NCBI RefSeq assembly: GCF_009728995.1
Contig: NZ_VTZW01000020.1
Location: forward strand, 1-64,000
Reading direction: 5' to 3'
Source of the DNA: Streptomonospora sp. PA3
Lineage (GTDB): Bacteria > Actinomycetota > Actinomycetes > Streptosporangiales > Streptosporangiaceae
DNA length: 64,000 bases
Below are positions 17,509-25,912 of the stretch, piece after piece. The translations under genes were made by a program, and so were the position numbers. Numbering within the stretch: position 1 is the stretch's first letter; every line of letters begins with the position of its first letter. Under the pieces are notes generated by a model. The model worked only from the letters and a program-made list of their open reading frames with translations. It had not been told where the DNA came from and made no database searches.

Positions 17509-18438
17509 GTGATCGAGTTCAACCGCATGTCCAAACGCTACGGCGGCACCCTCGCCGTGGACGGGCTGAGCGCCGTGGTCGGGCCCGGGCGCGTCACCGG
17601 GCTGCTGGGGCCCAACGGCGCCGGGAAGTCCACCGCGCTGCGCGTCCTGCTGGGGCTGGACCGCCCCACCTCCGGCTGTGCGCTGGTCGACGGCCGCCGC
17701 TACGCCGACCTCGCCGATCCGCTGCACACCGTGGGCGCCCACCTGGACGCCCGCTCCGTCCACCCGGGCCGTTCGGCGCGCGACCACCTGCTGGCGCTCG
17801 CGCGCAGCAACCGCATCGCCGCGCGCCGGGTCGGCGAGGTCCTCGAACAGGTCGGCCTCGCCGCGGTCGCCCGCCGCCGGATCGGGACCTATTCCCTGGG
17901 CATGGGCCAGCGCTTGGGCATCGCCGCCGCGCTGCTCGGCGATCCGGGGATCCTCGTCTTCGACGAACCGGTCAACGGCCTGGACACCGACGGCGTGCGG
18001 TGGATCCGCGGGCTCCTGCGCGGCCTCGCCGACGAGGGGCGCACCGTGCTGGTCTCCAGCCACCTGATGGCCGAGATGCACCAGACCGCCGACCACGTGG
18101 TCGTGCTCGGCAGGGGCCGCAAGCTGGCCGATTGCGCCACCGAGGAGCTTGCGGACCGGGCGGACGACACGGTGGTCCTGCGCTCGCCCGATCCCGACGC
18201 GGCGGAGCGGCTGCGCGCGGCGCTGCCCGCGGCCGCCGTCACCGCGGCGCGGCACGATCCGGGCGAGCTGCACGTGACCGGTGCCGACGAGCGGCAGGTC
18301 GGCGAGGCCGCACACGGGCGCGGGGTGGTCGTCCACCACCTCGCCCGGCGCCCGAGCACTCTGGAGGCCGGCTACCTCCGGCTCGTCGGCGACGACATCG
18401 AGTACGCGGGCCGCCCGAGCGCACCCGAGGGGAGCTGA
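17509..18438 (+). CDS. ABC transporter ATP-binding protein
   Basis: A 309-residue ATPase of the DrrA/CcmA-like class. Walker A is GPNGAGKST (about residues 36-44), the signature YSLGMGQRLGIAAAL replaces the usual LSGGQ, Walker B is ILVFDEP, and the switch His is in VLVSSHLM. It powers export or an envelope function with the permease encoded next. The GTG start has no strong ribosome site, but the conserved fold begins immediately. The downstream permease starts two bases after its stop. It is one of four genes (ATPase, permease, kinase, regulator) forming a tight operon between the two Ser/Thr kinase paralogues. Confidence 0.93.
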   Translation: MIEFNRMSKRYGGTLAVDGLSAVVGPGRVTGLLGPNGAGKSTALRVLLGLDRPTSGCALVDGRRYADLADPLHTVGAHLDARSVHPGRSARDHLLALARSNRIAARRVGEVLEQVGLAAVARRRIGTYSLGMGQRLGIAAALLGDPGILVFDEPVNGLDTDGVRWIRGLLRGLADEGRTVLVSSHLMAEMHQTADHVVVLGRGRKLADCATEELADRADDTVVLRSPDPDAAERLRAALPAAAVTAARHDPGELHVTGADERQVGEAAHGRGVVVHHLARRPSTLEAGYLRLVGDDIEYAGRPSAPEGS

Positions 18439-18440
18439 AC

Positions 18441-19169
18441 ATGCTGCGCACCCTGCACAGCGAATGGGGCAAGACCTGGTCGGTGCGCGCCCCCTGGATC
18501 TGCCTGGCGGCGACGGTGGTGCTGGTCCTGGCCACGGCGTCGAGCCTGGCCAACGACTTCCTGCACGGCGCCTCCATCGGGGAGGTCCCCGAAGGCGCGA
18601 CGATGCCGCTGATGGACGCGGTGGGCCCCGCGCTGCTTCTCGGCCAGGTCGGCTTCGCGGCCTTCGCGATGCTGCTCGTCACCTCCGAGTACTCCACCGG
18701 GGAGATCCGCTCCACGCTGCGGGCCCGCCCCGATCGCGGCACGGTGGTCGCCGCCAAGGGCGCGATCGCCGCCGCCTCCGGAGCCGCGGTCGGCGCGGTA
18801 TCGGGAGCCGGCGCCGCGCTGGTGGCGCGGCTGGTCCTCGGCGACGCCCTCGCGGAACCGCCGGCCCCCTACCTGGAGGTCGCGCTGCGCTCCGCGGCCC
18901 TGCTGGCGGTCGCCGGCGTCCTCGTCGTCGCCGTCGGCACTCTGCTCCGCAGCGCCGCGGCGACCCTGTCGGCGGCGTTCGTCCTGCTCCTGGGCACGCT
19001 CGTGCTTCCCGCGGGCGCGAGCCGGTGGTTCCCCGGCGAGGCCGCGTCGACGCTCCTCTCGGGCGACGGCGATCCCTACACCGCTCCGGTCGGCCTGCTG
19101 GTGGTGGCGGCATGGGCTGCGGTCCTGCTCGGCCTGGCCCTGTGGACGATCCAGCGCCGCGACGCATGA
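18441..19169 (+). CDS. ABC-2 type transporter permease
   Basis: A 242-residue membrane protein with six predicted helices (first at about residues 18-38, then about 60-82, 105-130, 145-170, 175-195 and 215-235). The N-terminal MLRTLHSEWGKTWSVRAPW and the EYSTGEIRSTLRARPDRG loop are typical of actinobacterial ABC-2 permeases. A GGGGAGC site lies just before ATG 18441. The substrate is not readable. Its stop overlaps the possible ATG of the histidine kinase (ATGA at 19166), so all four genes are likely cotranslated. Confidence 0.9.
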   Translation: MLRTLHSEWGKTWSVRAPWICLAATVVLVLATASSLANDFLHGASIGEVPEGATMPLMDAVGPALLLGQVGFAAFAMLLVTSEYSTGEIRSTLRARPDRGTVVAAKGAIAAASGAAVGAVSGAGAALVARLVLGDALAEPPAPYLEVALRSAALLAVAGVLVVAVGTLLRSAAATLSAAFVLLLGTLVLPAGASRWFPGEAASTLLSGDGDPYTAPVGLLVVAAWAAVLLGLALWTIQRRDA

Positions 19170-20389
19170 GGCGGCCTACGATGATGTCCATGCGTGTGCG
19201 GGACGGTTTCCTCCCGTGGGCCGCCGCCGTCCTGGCGGCGGCCGAACTGGCCCTGCTAGGCGGGTGGCTGGCCACCGGGGCCGCCGTACTGGCCCTGCTG
19301 GTCCAGACTCTGCTGGTCGCGGGCGCGGTGCTCGCCGTCGTGTGGGACCGCTACCTGCGCATACGGCGCCGCCAGTGGGCCGAGTACGCCCGCAGCGAGC
19401 GGATGCGCGAGCGCGCCCGGCTCGCCGAGGACCTGCACGACCTCATCGGCCACGAGCTCAGCCTGCTCGCCATCCGGGCCGGGGCCGTCCAGGTGCACAG
19501 CAGCGGCGCGGAGGCCGAGGAGGCGGCCGCGCTGCGGGCCGACGCGCAGCGGGCGGTCCTCCAGCTCCGCCAGACCGTCGTGCTCCTGGGCGACGACCGC
19601 ACGGCCGCCTCCGCTTCCCCGCCCGCCGCGGCCGATATCCCGGCCCTGGTCGCGCGGGCGCGCGGCGCCGGGCTGGAGGTCGAACTGCACGGCGACTCCG
19701 ATGCCGGCCTTCCGGCACCGGTCCGCCTGACCGCCCACCGCGTCGTCCAGGAGGGCCTGACCAACGCCCTGCGGCACGCGCCCCAGACGCGGGCCGAGGT
19801 GCGGATCCGCGTCCGCGGCGACCGCGCCGAGATCGCCGTCTCCGCCGGTGCGGGCGGCGACGGCGGCGACGGCGGCGCCCCCGGAGGCGGCGGCACCGGG
19901 CTGGCGGGGCTCCGGCGCCGGGTCGAGGCGATCGGCGGCGCCTTCGAGGCCGGCGACCGCGACGGCCGGCACCTGGTCCGCGCCGAACTCCCGCTGGGGG
20001 AGCCGGCCACCGCCGCGCCCGGAGCCGGAGACGAGCCCGGTCCGCGGCCCCGCCCCCTGGCCGCCACGCTGCGCTGGGCGCTGCTGCCCACCCTGGTGAT
20101 GGCTGTACTCACAGCGGGCTTCCACCTGTGGGCGACCCACGGCAGCACCCTGGAGACCGCCGACTTCCAGCGCATCTCGCCGGGGCAGCCCTACGACCGG
20201 GTGCGGCCGCTGCTGCCGGCGCGCGAGGCTCCGATGCGGTTCGCGGTCGGCGTTCCCGAACCGCCCGGAGCGCGGTGCGTGCACTTCACCGACGGCAACT
20301 TCCCGCTGGGATTGGCCAGTTTCCGGATCTGCCACGACGGCGCCTCGGTGGTCGAGATCACCGACCTGCGCAGGGTGCCGCTGTGGTGA
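19166..20389 (+). CDS. DesK-type sensor histidine kinase with a C-terminal outer domain
   Basis: A 407-residue kinase. Two N-terminal helices (about 14-60) lead to a HisKA_3 box with His91 (LAEDLHDLIGHELSLLAIRAG) and an ATPase domain with N-box QEGLTNALRHAP and GTGLAGLRRRV. Unusually, after the ATPase domain comes a third helix (about residues 300-320, LLPTLVMAVLTAGFHLWA) and an 85-residue tail with two cysteines (GARCVHFTDGNF, FRICHDGA), probably outside the cell, so the kinase may sense through its C-terminus. ATG 19166 overlaps the permease stop; ATGs at 19181 and 19190 are alternatives. The regulator gene overlaps its stop (GTGA). Confidence 0.88.
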   Translation: MRRPTMMSMRVRDGFLPWAAAVLAAAELALLGGWLATGAAVLALLVQTLLVAGAVLAVVWDRYLRIRRRQWAEYARSERMRERARLAEDLHDLIGHELSLLAIRAGAVQVHSSGAEAEEAAALRADAQRAVLQLRQTVVLLGDDRTAASASPPAAADIPALVARARGAGLEVELHGDSDAGLPAPVRLTAHRVVQEGLTNALRHAPQTRAEVRIRVRGDRAEIAVSAGAGGDGGDGGAPGGGGTGLAGLRRRVEAIGGAFEAGDRDGRHLVRAELPLGEPATAAPGAGDEPGPRPRPLAATLRWALLPTLVMAVLTAGFHLWATHGSTLETADFQRISPGQPYDRVRPLLPAREAPMRFAVGVPEPPGARCVHFTDGNFPLGLASFRICHDGASVVEITDLRRVPLW

Positions 20390-21057
20390 CCCCGGCGCCG
20401 GTGCGGGTCCTCCTCGCCGACGACGAGCCCGGCGTGCGCGCGGGGCTGCGCACCGTCCTCGCGGCCGATCCCGGCATCGAGGTGGCCGCGGAGGCCGCCG
20501 ACGGCCGCGAGGTCCTCGGCCTCCTCGCTCGCCACCGGATCGGCGTGGTCCTGCTGGACATCCGCATGCCCGTGCTCGACGGGCTCGCGGCCCTGGCCGA
20601 GCTGCGGCGCCGCGATCCCGCCCAGCGCGTGGTGATCCTGACGACCTACGGCGAGCGGGACTACGTCCTGCGCGCCGTCGCCTTGGACGCCAACGGCTTC
20701 CTGCTCAAGTCCGGCGACCCCTACGAGCTGCTGCAGGGCGTCCGCGCCGTCGCCGCCGGAGGCACCTGCCTGTCGCCCAGCGTGGCCGCGATGGTGGTCT
20801 CCGACCTCCGCAGCAGGCAGCACGACGACGCGGACCGGGAGTCGGCGCAGGGCAGGCTGGCGGGCCTCCCCCCGCGCGAGCAGGCGGTCCTGCGGGGGAT
20901 CGCCGCCGGACGGTCCAACGCCGAGATCGCCGGCGACCTGCGGGTGACCGAGACGACGGTCAAGGGCTACACCACGGCGCTGTTCGCGCGCCTGGGTGTG
21001 CGCAACAGGGTCGAGGCGGCACTCGCCGCCTGGCAGGCCGGCTGGCGCGAGCGGTAG
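20386..21057 (+). CDS. LuxR/NarL-family response regulator
   Basis: A 223-residue regulator. The receiver has acidic residues DDE at 12-14 and phosphoacceptor D58 in VVLLDIRMP, plus the ILTTYGERDYVLRAVALDANGFLLKSG switch segment. The C-terminal helix-turn-helix is LPPREQAVLRGIAAG with NAEIAGDLRVTETTVKGY. GTG 20386 overlaps the kinase stop, proving operon coupling. In related actinobacterial loci such pairs usually control their own ABC transporter, which is the simplest target here. Confidence 0.93.
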   Translation: MTPAPVRVLLADDEPGVRAGLRTVLAADPGIEVAAEAADGREVLGLLARHRIGVVLLDIRMPVLDGLAALAELRRRDPAQRVVILTTYGERDYVLRAVALDANGFLLKSGDPYELLQGVRAVAAGGTCLSPSVAAMVVSDLRSRQHDDADRESAQGRLAGLPPREQAVLRGIAAGRSNAEIAGDLRVTETTVKGYTTALFARLGVRNRVEAALAAWQAGWRER

Positions 21058-21630
21058 GCGCCGCGGTTCCCGCATGCCCCGCCGGTGACCGCGCTCCGCC
21101 CGCCGCCTCGGATCCTGCCGCCGGTTCCGGCCCGATTCCGCATCCGCCCGCGTCCCCCCGCGCGATTCACCGCAGGCCCGAACGCGCACGTGAGCGGCGC
21201 TTGCCGGCTCCGCCGCCGACTGCGGCGCCGTCTGCGGCGGGGTAGGGGCGATCACGGAACCGGGGGCCGGGGTCGCCGAGCGTGTGCGTTAGCGAATACG
21301 CTGCCCCGGAGGGAATCCCCGGTGCTCCCCTCGTAGCCGCCGGCGGGCGGATCGGCCGCCGGAACAGCCGCACCCCCTGCGCGATCACCTGCGCGCGGAT
21401 CCTCAGCCGGCGGCGGCACCGGACTCCCCCACGGCCCGAGCACCGCCTGCGGCGGTGCCGCGGTACCGCTCCCCCTGCCCTCGTGGAGCCGCGTCTCCGC
21501 GCGGGCCACCGCACCCCACCCCCGATGCGGGTTCCCGCCGCCGCGGCGAGCAGCACGCGGTCCATGCCGGCGGCGCCGGGCAACCCCGCAGCAGGCCGCA
21601 CGCCGGTCTGTGAGCAGAAAGAAGCAGAGC
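21058..21630. other. Gene-free stretch before the pseudokinase
   Basis: These 573 bases are GC-rich on both strands and hold several short overlapping reading frames, none with a ribosome site plus normal codon use. No terminator or promoter boxes are obvious. The promoter of the pseudokinase gene should be here, which implies separate transcription from the preceding two-component operon. Confidence 0.4.
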
Positions 21631-23754
21631 ATGAGCGCGCAGTCCGAGCCCGGTGACGTGCCCGATTCCCCGCACCCGCGACAGCCGGCCGCCGACGACC
21701 CCGGGGCGATCGGCCCCTACACCCTCGCGGGCCGACTGGCCGAGGACGAGACCGGCGTCCTCTACGAGGCGCTCGACGCCCACGGCGCCCCCGTCGCCGT
21801 ACGCGTGGCCGGGGAGCGCACCGCCGCCGACTCATGGTTCCGCTCCTCCTTCACCCGCCGGCTCGCGGCCCTGCGCAACGTGGCGGGCGTCTGCGCCACG
21901 CCCGTCCTGGCCGCCGACTCCGACGCCGAGAGACCGTGGATCGCCACGGGCTTTCCTTCGGGGCCGACGCTGCGCTCCCGGGTCGAGCTCCACGGGCCGC
22001 TGCCGCACGAGGCCCTCTTCGCGCTGGCCGCCGGCACGGCCGAGGCGCTCGCGGCCGTCGAACCGACGGGGCTGGCGTATGGCACCATCTCGCCCGACGA
22101 CGTCGTCCTGGCGCCCGACGGGCCGCGGATCCTGGGCCTGGACGCCGTCGGCGGTGCGGGCGGATCGGCCTTCGCCCCGGCCCCGCGGCCTGCCGCTGCC
22201 ACCGAGTGGGCGAGCCCCGAGGCCGCCGACGGCGCGGAGCCGGCCGCGCCCGGCGACGTGTTCTCGTGGGGCTGCCTCGTCGCCTACGCGGCGACGGGGC
22301 GGCACCCCTTCGCGACCGGTGGCGCATCCACCACCGCCGAGATGCGCCGCCGCGCCCGCGAGACCGGTCCCGATCTCGACGGCATCCCCACCGAACTGGT
22401 CCCGCTGGTGAAGCTGGCCCTGGCTCCCGAGCCCGGCGCCCGGCCGACCGCCGAGAGCGCCTACCGGGGGCTGGTGGCCTTCGCCTCCACCGACGACACC
22501 TCCCAGGTCCCCACCCGCGACCTCGCCGATCGGCTGCGCGCGATCCTCGCGACCGGCTGGGACGGCGTCGGCTCCGAGCGCGGCGGAGACGCCGACCCCG
22601 CCGCGCGGCAGGAGGCGCCCGCCGACGCTCCGGCCCACCCAGGCGGTTCCGGCGGCGCGCCGGAGGGCGACCGCCCCGCGGGCGCGCCCGCCACCGCGCC
22701 GGCGGGGGCGCGGGCGACCGCGGTGGTGACGGCGGCGAGTATGGCCGCGGTGATCGTCATCGGCGCCGGGAGCTTCGTCGCCGCCGCCTCCTTCGTCGGC
22801 GAGCCGCAGGCGGCGCCGAGCGAGTCGCCCACGTCCCCCTTCGGTTCGGCCAAGCAGGAGATCGCCCGCGCCGTGGGAGCCCTGAAGGACGCCCCGACCT
22901 ACCGGGCGGTCGAGGACCTCTCCGGCGGCGGCCCCCGGATCCCGGTGCGCAGGGAGTACGTGAAGGCCAATCTGGACGGGCAGCGGCACTACATGGCCGT
23001 CACCCTCATGGGCGACACCGAGGACCCCGCTCCGGGAAGCAGCGACTGGATCTACCGGCCGGCGCACGGGGACATCTCCCGCGACCGCATGATCTACCGC
23101 GAGTACGGGGGCGGTGTCGAAGGCGAATACAGCTTGCACCACCTGTCGACCGAATACGCCGACACGGTCACCGACCCCGCCGCGGTGCAGGCCCCTCTCG
23201 ATCAGCTCCACACGTCGATGCGGGTGGACCAGCGGATCGAGGGGAACCTGAACGGGACCGACGCGCTGCACGTCAGCGGCTCCTTCGACTACCTGCCCAA
23301 CGCCTACCTCCACGAGTTCGGCGAGGCGCAGGAGCAGGAACCGGTCTCCGCCCCCTTCGACATCTGGACGGCCGCCGACGGCCGCCCCCTCCGGTTCTCC
23401 TACACGGTCGGGGGGATCGAGCACACCTGGGAGTACTCCGGCTTCGAGGGCCTCGACAACCGCGTCTGCGGCACCGCGGACGTCGGAGCGGAGGCGCGGC
23501 GCGCCTTTCTGGTGCCGACCCGCGCCGACATGGCCTGCTCCGAGGTCCGCCCCGTGGTGGAGGAGTTCATCGCGATCCCCGAAGCCGAACTCCGGTTGGC
23601 GGGCCATGTCGCCGAGGTCGGGGAATGGACGTGCCGCATGCCGCCCGTCGTGGCGGACGAGTGGTCGGACCCGGCGTACCGCGTCGTCCTCGGCGCCTGC
23701 TACCGCGGCGCCGTCGGCGCGCCGGAGCGCGTGGACATCGTGCGGCTGAAGTGA
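21631..23754 (+). CDS. Transmembrane pseudokinase, paralogue of the 15254-17422 kinase
   Basis: A 707-residue protein with the same architecture as the active kinase (kinase-like fold, one helix near residue 370, four-cysteine outer domain), but every catalytic position has changed. The Gly loop is GRLAEDETGVLYEAL, the ATP lysine is R58 (VAVRVAG), HCDVKPGN has become YGTISPDD (about 150-157), and DFG has become GLD (about 169-171). The fold landmarks WASPEA and DVFSWGCLVAYAATGRHPF remain, so it is a maintained pseudokinase rather than a decaying gene. The outer cysteines (RVCG, MACS, WTCR, GACYRG) are conserved. ATG 21631 gives the same MSAQS start as the paralogue; GTG 21610 is an alternative. 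It may scaffold or regulate the active kinase. Confidence 0.9.
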   Translation: MSAQSEPGDVPDSPHPRQPAADDPGAIGPYTLAGRLAEDETGVLYEALDAHGAPVAVRVAGERTAADSWFRSSFTRRLAALRNVAGVCATPVLAADSDAERPWIATGFPSGPTLRSRVELHGPLPHEALFALAAGTAEALAAVEPTGLAYGTISPDDVVLAPDGPRILGLDAVGGAGGSAFAPAPRPAAATEWASPEAADGAEPAAPGDVFSWGCLVAYAATGRHPFATGGASTTAEMRRRARETGPDLDGIPTELVPLVKLALAPEPGARPTAESAYRGLVAFASTDDTSQVPTRDLADRLRAILATGWDGVGSERGGDADPAARQEAPADAPAHPGGSGGAPEGDRPAGAPATAPAGARATAVVTAASMAAVIVIGAGSFVAAASFVGEPQAAPSESPTSPFGSAKQEIARAVGALKDAPTYRAVEDLSGGGPRIPVRREYVKANLDGQRHYMAVTLMGDTEDPAPGSSDWIYRPAHGDISRDRMIYREYGGGVEGEYSLHHLSTEYADTVTDPAAVQAPLDQLHTSMRVDQRIEGNLNGTDALHVSGSFDYLPNAYLHEFGEAQEQEPVSAPFDIWTAADGRPLRFSYTVGGIEHTWEYSGFEGLDNRVCGTADVGAEARRAFLVPTRADMACSEVRPVVEEFIAIPEAELRLAGHVAEVGEWTCRMPPVVADEWSDPAYRVVLGACYRGAVGAPERVDIVRLK

Positions 23755-23759
23755 GGCCG

Positions 23760-23789
23760 GGGGCGGAACCGGATCGGGCGCTCCGCCCC
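23760..23789 (+). terminator. Candidate terminator after the pseudokinase gene
   Basis: Arms GGGGCGGA (23760-23767) and TCCGCCCC (23782-23789) flank a 14-base loop just after the stop codon. The stem is short but GC-only apart from one pair. Confidence 0.35.
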
Positions 23790-23892
23790 GATGCATGTCC
23801 GCCGGAGGATCAGCGCGCGGCTTCGCCGGCCCGCGGCCATCGTCCCCGGACGCATTCTCCGGCGAAGGCTCGCGGGTCGCCGGCGCTCGGTC

Positions 23893-24759
23893 CTACGCGC
23901 TGCGGGCCTCCTCGCCCTCGGCGGCGCCCCACTGCGCTCCTCCCGCACCCGCGCGGCGGGCGATGCGGCCGCCGCGGTCCACGGGGACGACCAGCGGAGT
24001 GCCCGTCTCGGGGTCGGGGATGACGCGCACCGGCATGCCGAACACCTCCTCCACCAGCTCCTCGGTGACGATGTCGGCGGGGTCGCCCTCCGCGGCGACC
24101 CGGCCGTCCTTCATCGCGATGAGATGGGTGGCGTACCGGCAGGCGTGGTTGAGGTCGTGCAGCACCGCGACCAGCGTGTAGGCCCGATCGTGGTGCAGTT
24201 CGGCGCACAGGTCGAGCACGTCCATCTGGTGGGCGATGTCCAGGTAGGTCGTGGGCTCGTCGAGGAGCAGCAGCGGGGTCTGCTGGGCCAGCACCATGGC
24301 CAGCCACACCCGCTGACGCTGCCCGCCCGACAGCTCGTCGACCATGCGCCCGGCCAGATCCAGGACCCCCGTCGCCTCCATGGCCTCGTTGATGACCTTC
24401 TCGTCGGCGCGCGACCACTGCTTGAGGAACTTCTGGTGCGGATAGCGCCCGCGCGCGACCAGGTCGGCGACGGTGATCCCGTCGGGGGCGATGGAGGACT
24501 GCGGCAGCAGCCCCAGGCGCCGCGCGACCTCCTTGGAGGGGTAGGAGCCGATCAGCCGCCCGTCCAGGTGCACCGCGCCGGTGCTGGGCTTGAGCATCCG
24601 CGACAGCGCGCGCAGCAGAGTCGACTTGCCGCAGGCGTTGGGCCCGACGATCACCGTGAAGGAGTTGTCCGGAATGGTGATCTGCAGGTCGCGGGAGACC
24701 ACGCTCTGGTCGTAGGCCAGGGTGAGGTCCTCTCCCCACAGCCGGGACGGTTCGGGCAT
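23893..24759 (-). CDS. Siderophore/iron ABC transporter ATP-binding protein
   Basis: A 288-residue FecE/FepC-type ATPase. Walker A is GPNACGKST, the signature is LSGGQRQRVWLAMVLAQ, Walker B is LLLLDEPTTYLD, and the switch His is in VAVLHDLN. It energises import of ferric siderophore through the two permeases encoded upstream. ATG 24759 has an AAGGAG site about 7 bases ahead. It is the third gene of a permease-permease-ATPase operon under the iron box at 27101. The C-terminal 25 residues are a Gly/Ala-rich extension. Confidence 0.95.
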   Translation of the reverse strand: MPEPSRLWGEDLTLAYDQSVVSRDLQITIPDNSFTVIVGPNACGKSTLLRALSRMLKPSTGAVHLDGRLIGSYPSKEVARRLGLLPQSSIAPDGITVADLVARGRYPHQKFLKQWSRADEKVINEAMEATGVLDLAGRMVDELSGGQRQRVWLAMVLAQQTPLLLLDEPTTYLDIAHQMDVLDLCAELHHDRAYTLVAVLHDLNHACRYATHLIAMKDGRVAAEGDPADIVTEELVEEVFGMPVRVIPDPETGTPLVVPVDRGGRIARRAGAGGAQWGAAEGEEARSA

Positions 24760-24790
24760 CGTGTCTCCTTGGTGCGTCGCGTAGCCGGAA

Positions 24791-25912
24791 TCAGGCATGT
24801 CCGGTGCGCCATTCCCGGTATAGCACCCAGACCAGGTAGCTCCCGCCGATGACCGCGGTGACCACGCCCACCGGAAGCTGGGTTGGCGCGAGCGCGTGCT
24901 GGGCGGCCAGGTCGGCCGCCGCAAGCAGCAGGGCGCCCATGAGGGCGGCGCCGAACAGCGCGGTGCCGTCGGTGCGGGCCAGGCGGCGGACGAGTTGGGG
25001 CGCGGCCAGGGCGATGAAGGCGATGGGGCCCGAGACGGCGATGGCCGCACCGGTCAGCGCGCTCGCCGCGAGCATGGCCGTGACCTGGGTGCCTTGGACG
25101 GGCACGCCCAGGCCGCGCGCCGCCTGCTCGCCCATCTCCATCAGGCGCAGCCGCGGCCCCAGGGCGAGGATGACCGGCAGGAGCACGGCCATGGCGCTCG
25201 CCACCGCGATCACCTCGCCCCAGCCGCTCGCGTTGAGGCTGCCGATCATCCAGATGTGGGCGGTCATCGCCTCGGTGAGCTCGGCCCGGGTGATCAGGTA
25301 GTCGCGCACCGCCAGCAGCAGCGCGTTGATGCCGATCCCGACCAGGACGAGCCGGTAGCCCTGCACGCCCTGCTTGAGCGCGAGCAGGTAGACGAGCACG
25401 GCGGTGGCGACGCCCCCGACCATGGCGCCGATGGAGACCTGCACCATGCTGCCGCCGAGCACGAGGATGACCGCGACCGCGCCGGTGGAGGCCCCGCCGG
25501 TGAACCCGATGATGTCGGGGCTGCCCAGCGGGTTGCGCGAGATGCTCTGGAACACGCCGCCGGCGACGCCCAGGCCCGCGCCCACGAGCACCGCCACCCA
25601 GGCGCGCGGCAGCCGGACGTCGCGGACGAAGAACAGGTCGAGCCGCTCGCCCTGGCCGGCCAGCGCCCACAGCACGCGCGGCAGCGGGATCGTGTACTCG
25701 CCCACCGACAGCGACACGGCGAAGACCGCGGCCGTGGCGGCGAGCAGCGCGCCGTAGACGGCGGCCGTCCGCGGGCGCACCGCGAAGCTGAGGCGGCCGC
25801 CCGCCAGGCGCAGGACGCGGGCCGAGCGGGTGCCGCGCCCGCCGCCGGGCGCGGGAGCGCCCGCGGCCGGCGCGCCGGGACTCGTGCCGGAGCGCGCGGG
25901 GGTGAGCGTCAT
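24791..25912 (-). CDS. FecCD-family iron-siderophore permease
   Basis: A 373-residue permease with about nine to ten helices after a 40-residue Pro/Ala-rich cytoplasmic tail. Family motifs include LPRAWVAVLVGAGLGVAGGVFQ, NPLGSPDIIGFTGGAS, WMIGSLNASGW and the coupling loop GPIAFIALAAPQLVRRLA. It pairs with the permease encoded immediately upstream (4-base overlap, 25909-25912) to form the membrane channel. Iron-dependent control is expected from the upstream box. Confidence 0.95.
   Translation of the reverse strand: MTLTPARSGTSPGAPAAGAPAPGGGRGTRSARVLRLAGGRLSFAVRPRTAAVYGALLAATAAVFAVSLSVGEYTIPLPRVLWALAGQGERLDLFFVRDVRLPRAWVAVLVGAGLGVAGGVFQSISRNPLGSPDIIGFTGGASTGAVAVILVLGGSMVQVSIGAMVGGVATAVLVYLLALKQGVQGYRLVLVGIGINALLLAVRDYLITRAELTEAMTAHIWMIGSLNASGWGEVIAVASAMAVLLPVILALGPRLRLMEMGEQAARGLGVPVQGTQVTAMLAASALTGAAIAVSGPIAFIALAAPQLVRRLARTDGTALFGAALMGALLLAAADLAAQHALAPTQLPVGVVTAVIGGSYLVWVLYREWRTGHA

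Noticed and set aside
21167-21835. 222-residue minus-strand frame upstream of the pseudokinase
   Set aside because: Arg-rich low-complexity peptide, no ribosome site, overlaps the pseudokinase N-terminus.
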